The translations under genes were made by a program, and so were the position numbers. Shown here one piece after another: positions 62,576 to 64,000 of a stretch of 64,000 bases of DNA. The notes beneath the pieces were generated by a model. The model saw only the letters and a program-made list of their open reading frames with translations. It made no database searches and was not told the DNA's origin. The DNA comes from Cepaea nemoralis (taxonomy: Eukaryota > Mollusca > Gastropoda > Stylommatophora > Helicidae). The stretch is from positions 1 to 64,000 of the forward strand of contig JACEFZ010027744.1 in NCBI GenBank assembly GCA_014155875.1. Reading direction: 5' to 3'. The stretch's first letter is position 1. Each line of letters starts with the position of its first letter.

Positions 62576-63070
62576 CTATCCGGCCAGCCAACCAAGCAGC
62601 CAACCAACCAAACTACCAACTATCCAGCCAGCCAACCAACCAGCCCACCAAACAACCAAACTACCACCTATCCAGCCAGCCATCCAACCAGCCAACTAGT
62701 CAACCATCCAGCCAGCTAATCAGCCAGCCAACCAACTAAACAACCAGCCAGCCAGCCAGTCAGTAGGTAACCAGCCAGCCAACCAGTCAACCAAATTACC
62801 AACTATCCAGCCAACCGACCAACCAACCAACCAGCCAGTAACCAACCAACAAACCAGACAGCCAGTTAGCCAACCAGCCAAACAACCAACCAAGCAACCA
62901 ACCAGACAGCCAACCATCCAAACAACCAACCTGCCAACAAGCAAGCCAACCAACCAACTAGCCAAACAACCAACCGACCAGATAACTAACAAGACAACCA
63001 ACCAGCTAAACAACCACCCAACAAACTAGCAAGCCAACCAACCAATCAGTCAGCCAAGCAAGCAAGCTAT
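62570..63070. repeat. (CCAA/CCAG)n tetranucleotide-type array
   Basis: About 500 bp of AACCAACCAGCCAGCCAACC with point changes. The minus strand is TTGG/CTGG, so spurious W/L/V/G-rich frames appear. Confidence 0.92.
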
Positions 63071-63104
63071 CAACCATCCTCTTTGTATGCAACATATCTA
63101 CATA

Positions 63105-63230
63105 GCTGCCTGCTTGCGTGCCTACCTACCTACCCACCTAACTACCCCCTCTACGAACCTACCTATTCACCGGTTTTCCTGCATACTCACCTGCCTTCCT
63201 ACCTACCTATTTATCTAGTTCTCCATCTGT
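63105..63230. repeat. (CCTA)n-rich tract
   Basis: TACCTACCTACCCACCTAAC-type repeats. Confidence 0.85.
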
Positions 63231-63269
63231 CTTGTGTGTCTATTTGCCTGTGTGTCCGACTGTCTGCCT

Positions 63270-63318
63270 GTCAGTATGTGTACATGTATGTCTGTCTGTC
63301 TGTCTGTTTACTTGTCTA

Positions 63319-63390
<72 letters not shown>
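63270..63390. repeat. (TCTG)n then (TC)n microsatellite
   Basis: GTCTGTCTGTCTGTCTG followed by about 33 TC units. Confidence 0.93.
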
Positions 63391-63404
63391 GCACACACAC
63401 ATAT

Positions 63405-63515
63405 GATGGTACAGAGGGATATAATCAGCAGAGTTGACACAGAACACCAAGGACCGCGATCTATGAAGAGACATGGACGCCTACGTCAGTTGGCAGGACA
63501 CATGATGATGATGAT
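63405..63515 (+). mobile_element. LINE-A 3' tail fragment
   Basis: GGATATAATCAGCAGAGTTG, GACGCCTACGTCAGTTGGC and AGGACACATGATGATGATG, the complement of the sequence at 26820-26940. Ends in (ATG)n. Confidence 0.75.
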
Positions 63516-63800
63516 GATGTTTGAAATTCCTCTCTACCAATATATTCCAATATTTACGTTGTCTTTTGTCCTTTCTTTTGCCTCTATGAATACAGTTCAA
63601 TACCTAAGAACGTATCTCTCTTTACCCGTGATTTGTATCCTAGCTATTGGTAGTAAAACAAAAAACAAAAACAAAAACTTCAAACACCGGTTGAATCATA
63701 CGGAACAAAAAGAAACACGCCCTGTCCGCCTTTGTTTATTTGTAAACGCCCGGTGCATTACCCTAGTGTGAAAATGAATAATTTCCAATGTATTTCACAC
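63516..63800. other. Spacer, unassigned
   Basis: AT-rich, A-runs near 63655-63680. No repeat recognised. Confidence 0.3.
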
Positions 63801-63804
63801 AAAC

Positions 63805-63843
63805 ACTTTTCTTGTTATTATCTGGATGTATAGACGACGCCAT
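63805..63843 (-). CDS. Speculative GTF2F1 first coding exon
   Basis: The minus strand has AACCAATAGGCGG (a CCAAT-box context) followed by ATG GCG TCG TCT and ten more codons, to a GTTTGT donor in phase 0. That is the phase needed by exon 2, and GTTTGT is used as donor by exons 4 and 11. Human exon 1 begins MAAL; this one begins MASS. The distance (19.6 kb, spanning the Gmr1-like element) and the short length make this only a candidate. Confidence 0.2.
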
Positions 63844-64000
63844 CCGCCTATTGGTTAACTTGTATCGGGCGGCGGAATCAATGAAAACAAATTGTCGCTA
63901 ACTTGTTGAGACGGTGAAATATGTAACAAAGAAAGAAACACGGAGAAAGCCATAGATAGGTTAATTAAGGTAACGCGTGCAAATAATTAGTAAATTACCG

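Noticed and set aside
62720..63437. W/L/V/G-rich and S/L-rich frames that look like membrane segments
   Set aside because: Products of the CCAA/CCAG array and of (TC)n.

Overview
This is animal nuclear DNA. It has split protein genes with GT-AG introns, many tRNA-derived SINEs, several non-LTR retrotransposon families, DNA transposons, an LTR retrotransposon and many intronic minisatellites. The repeat types suggest a lophotrochozoan, most likely a mollusc, but that is inference. There are no bacterial operons, rRNA genes or CRISPR arrays.

Host genes. Two genes are supported and they converge. (1) On the + strand, the last two exons of an FBXO4-like F-box gene (4856-5022 and 8117-8197); its upstream exons lie left of the window. 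(2) On the - strand, GTF2F1 (RAP74, TFIIF alpha subunit) in twelve exons from 44192 down to 12792. All twelve join in phase and encode about 522 residues, against 517 in human. Only a short ATG exon is missing; one speculative candidate lies at 63805-63843.

Layout. 1-2940: internally deleted Jockey/I-type non-LTR element. 3-9.2 kb: FBXO4 tail, with a 1.6 kb G-rich minisatellite in its last intron. 9.4-12.4 kb: minisatellites between the two gene ends. 12.8-44.2 kb: GTF2F1, whose introns carry about ten minisatellite arrays plus SINE, LINE, hAT and other insertions. At least three arrays abut a 3' splice site, and the one before the last exon is built from repeated copies of that splice site. 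44.2-53.2 kb: nested SINEs, LINEs and mariner remnants, several with readable target-site duplications. 53.2-60.7 kb: a Ty3/gypsy LTR retrotransposon on the - strand in the order gag(SCAN-like)-protease-integrase-RT-RNase H. Integrase before RT is the Gmr1-type arrangement, and the retained LTR segments are identical over 176 bp. 60.7-64 kb: more SINEs, tetranucleotide-type repeats and possibly a first exon.

Local repeat names used below: SINE-A (A box like TGGCGAAGGGG, B box like GTTCGAAACAC, end like GCAACTAACTTT); SINE-B (head GGTCAGCATGG, about 300 bp); SINE-C (about 140 bp, (GAA)n tail); SINE-D to SINE-H (other tRNA-like families); LINE-A and LINE-B (RTE-like, tails rich in ATG/GAT); LINE-C; LINE-D (carries RNase H); LINE-E (RTE/CR1-like, SLGETSLQ motif). 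These names are mine, and clade assignments are tentative without database comparison.
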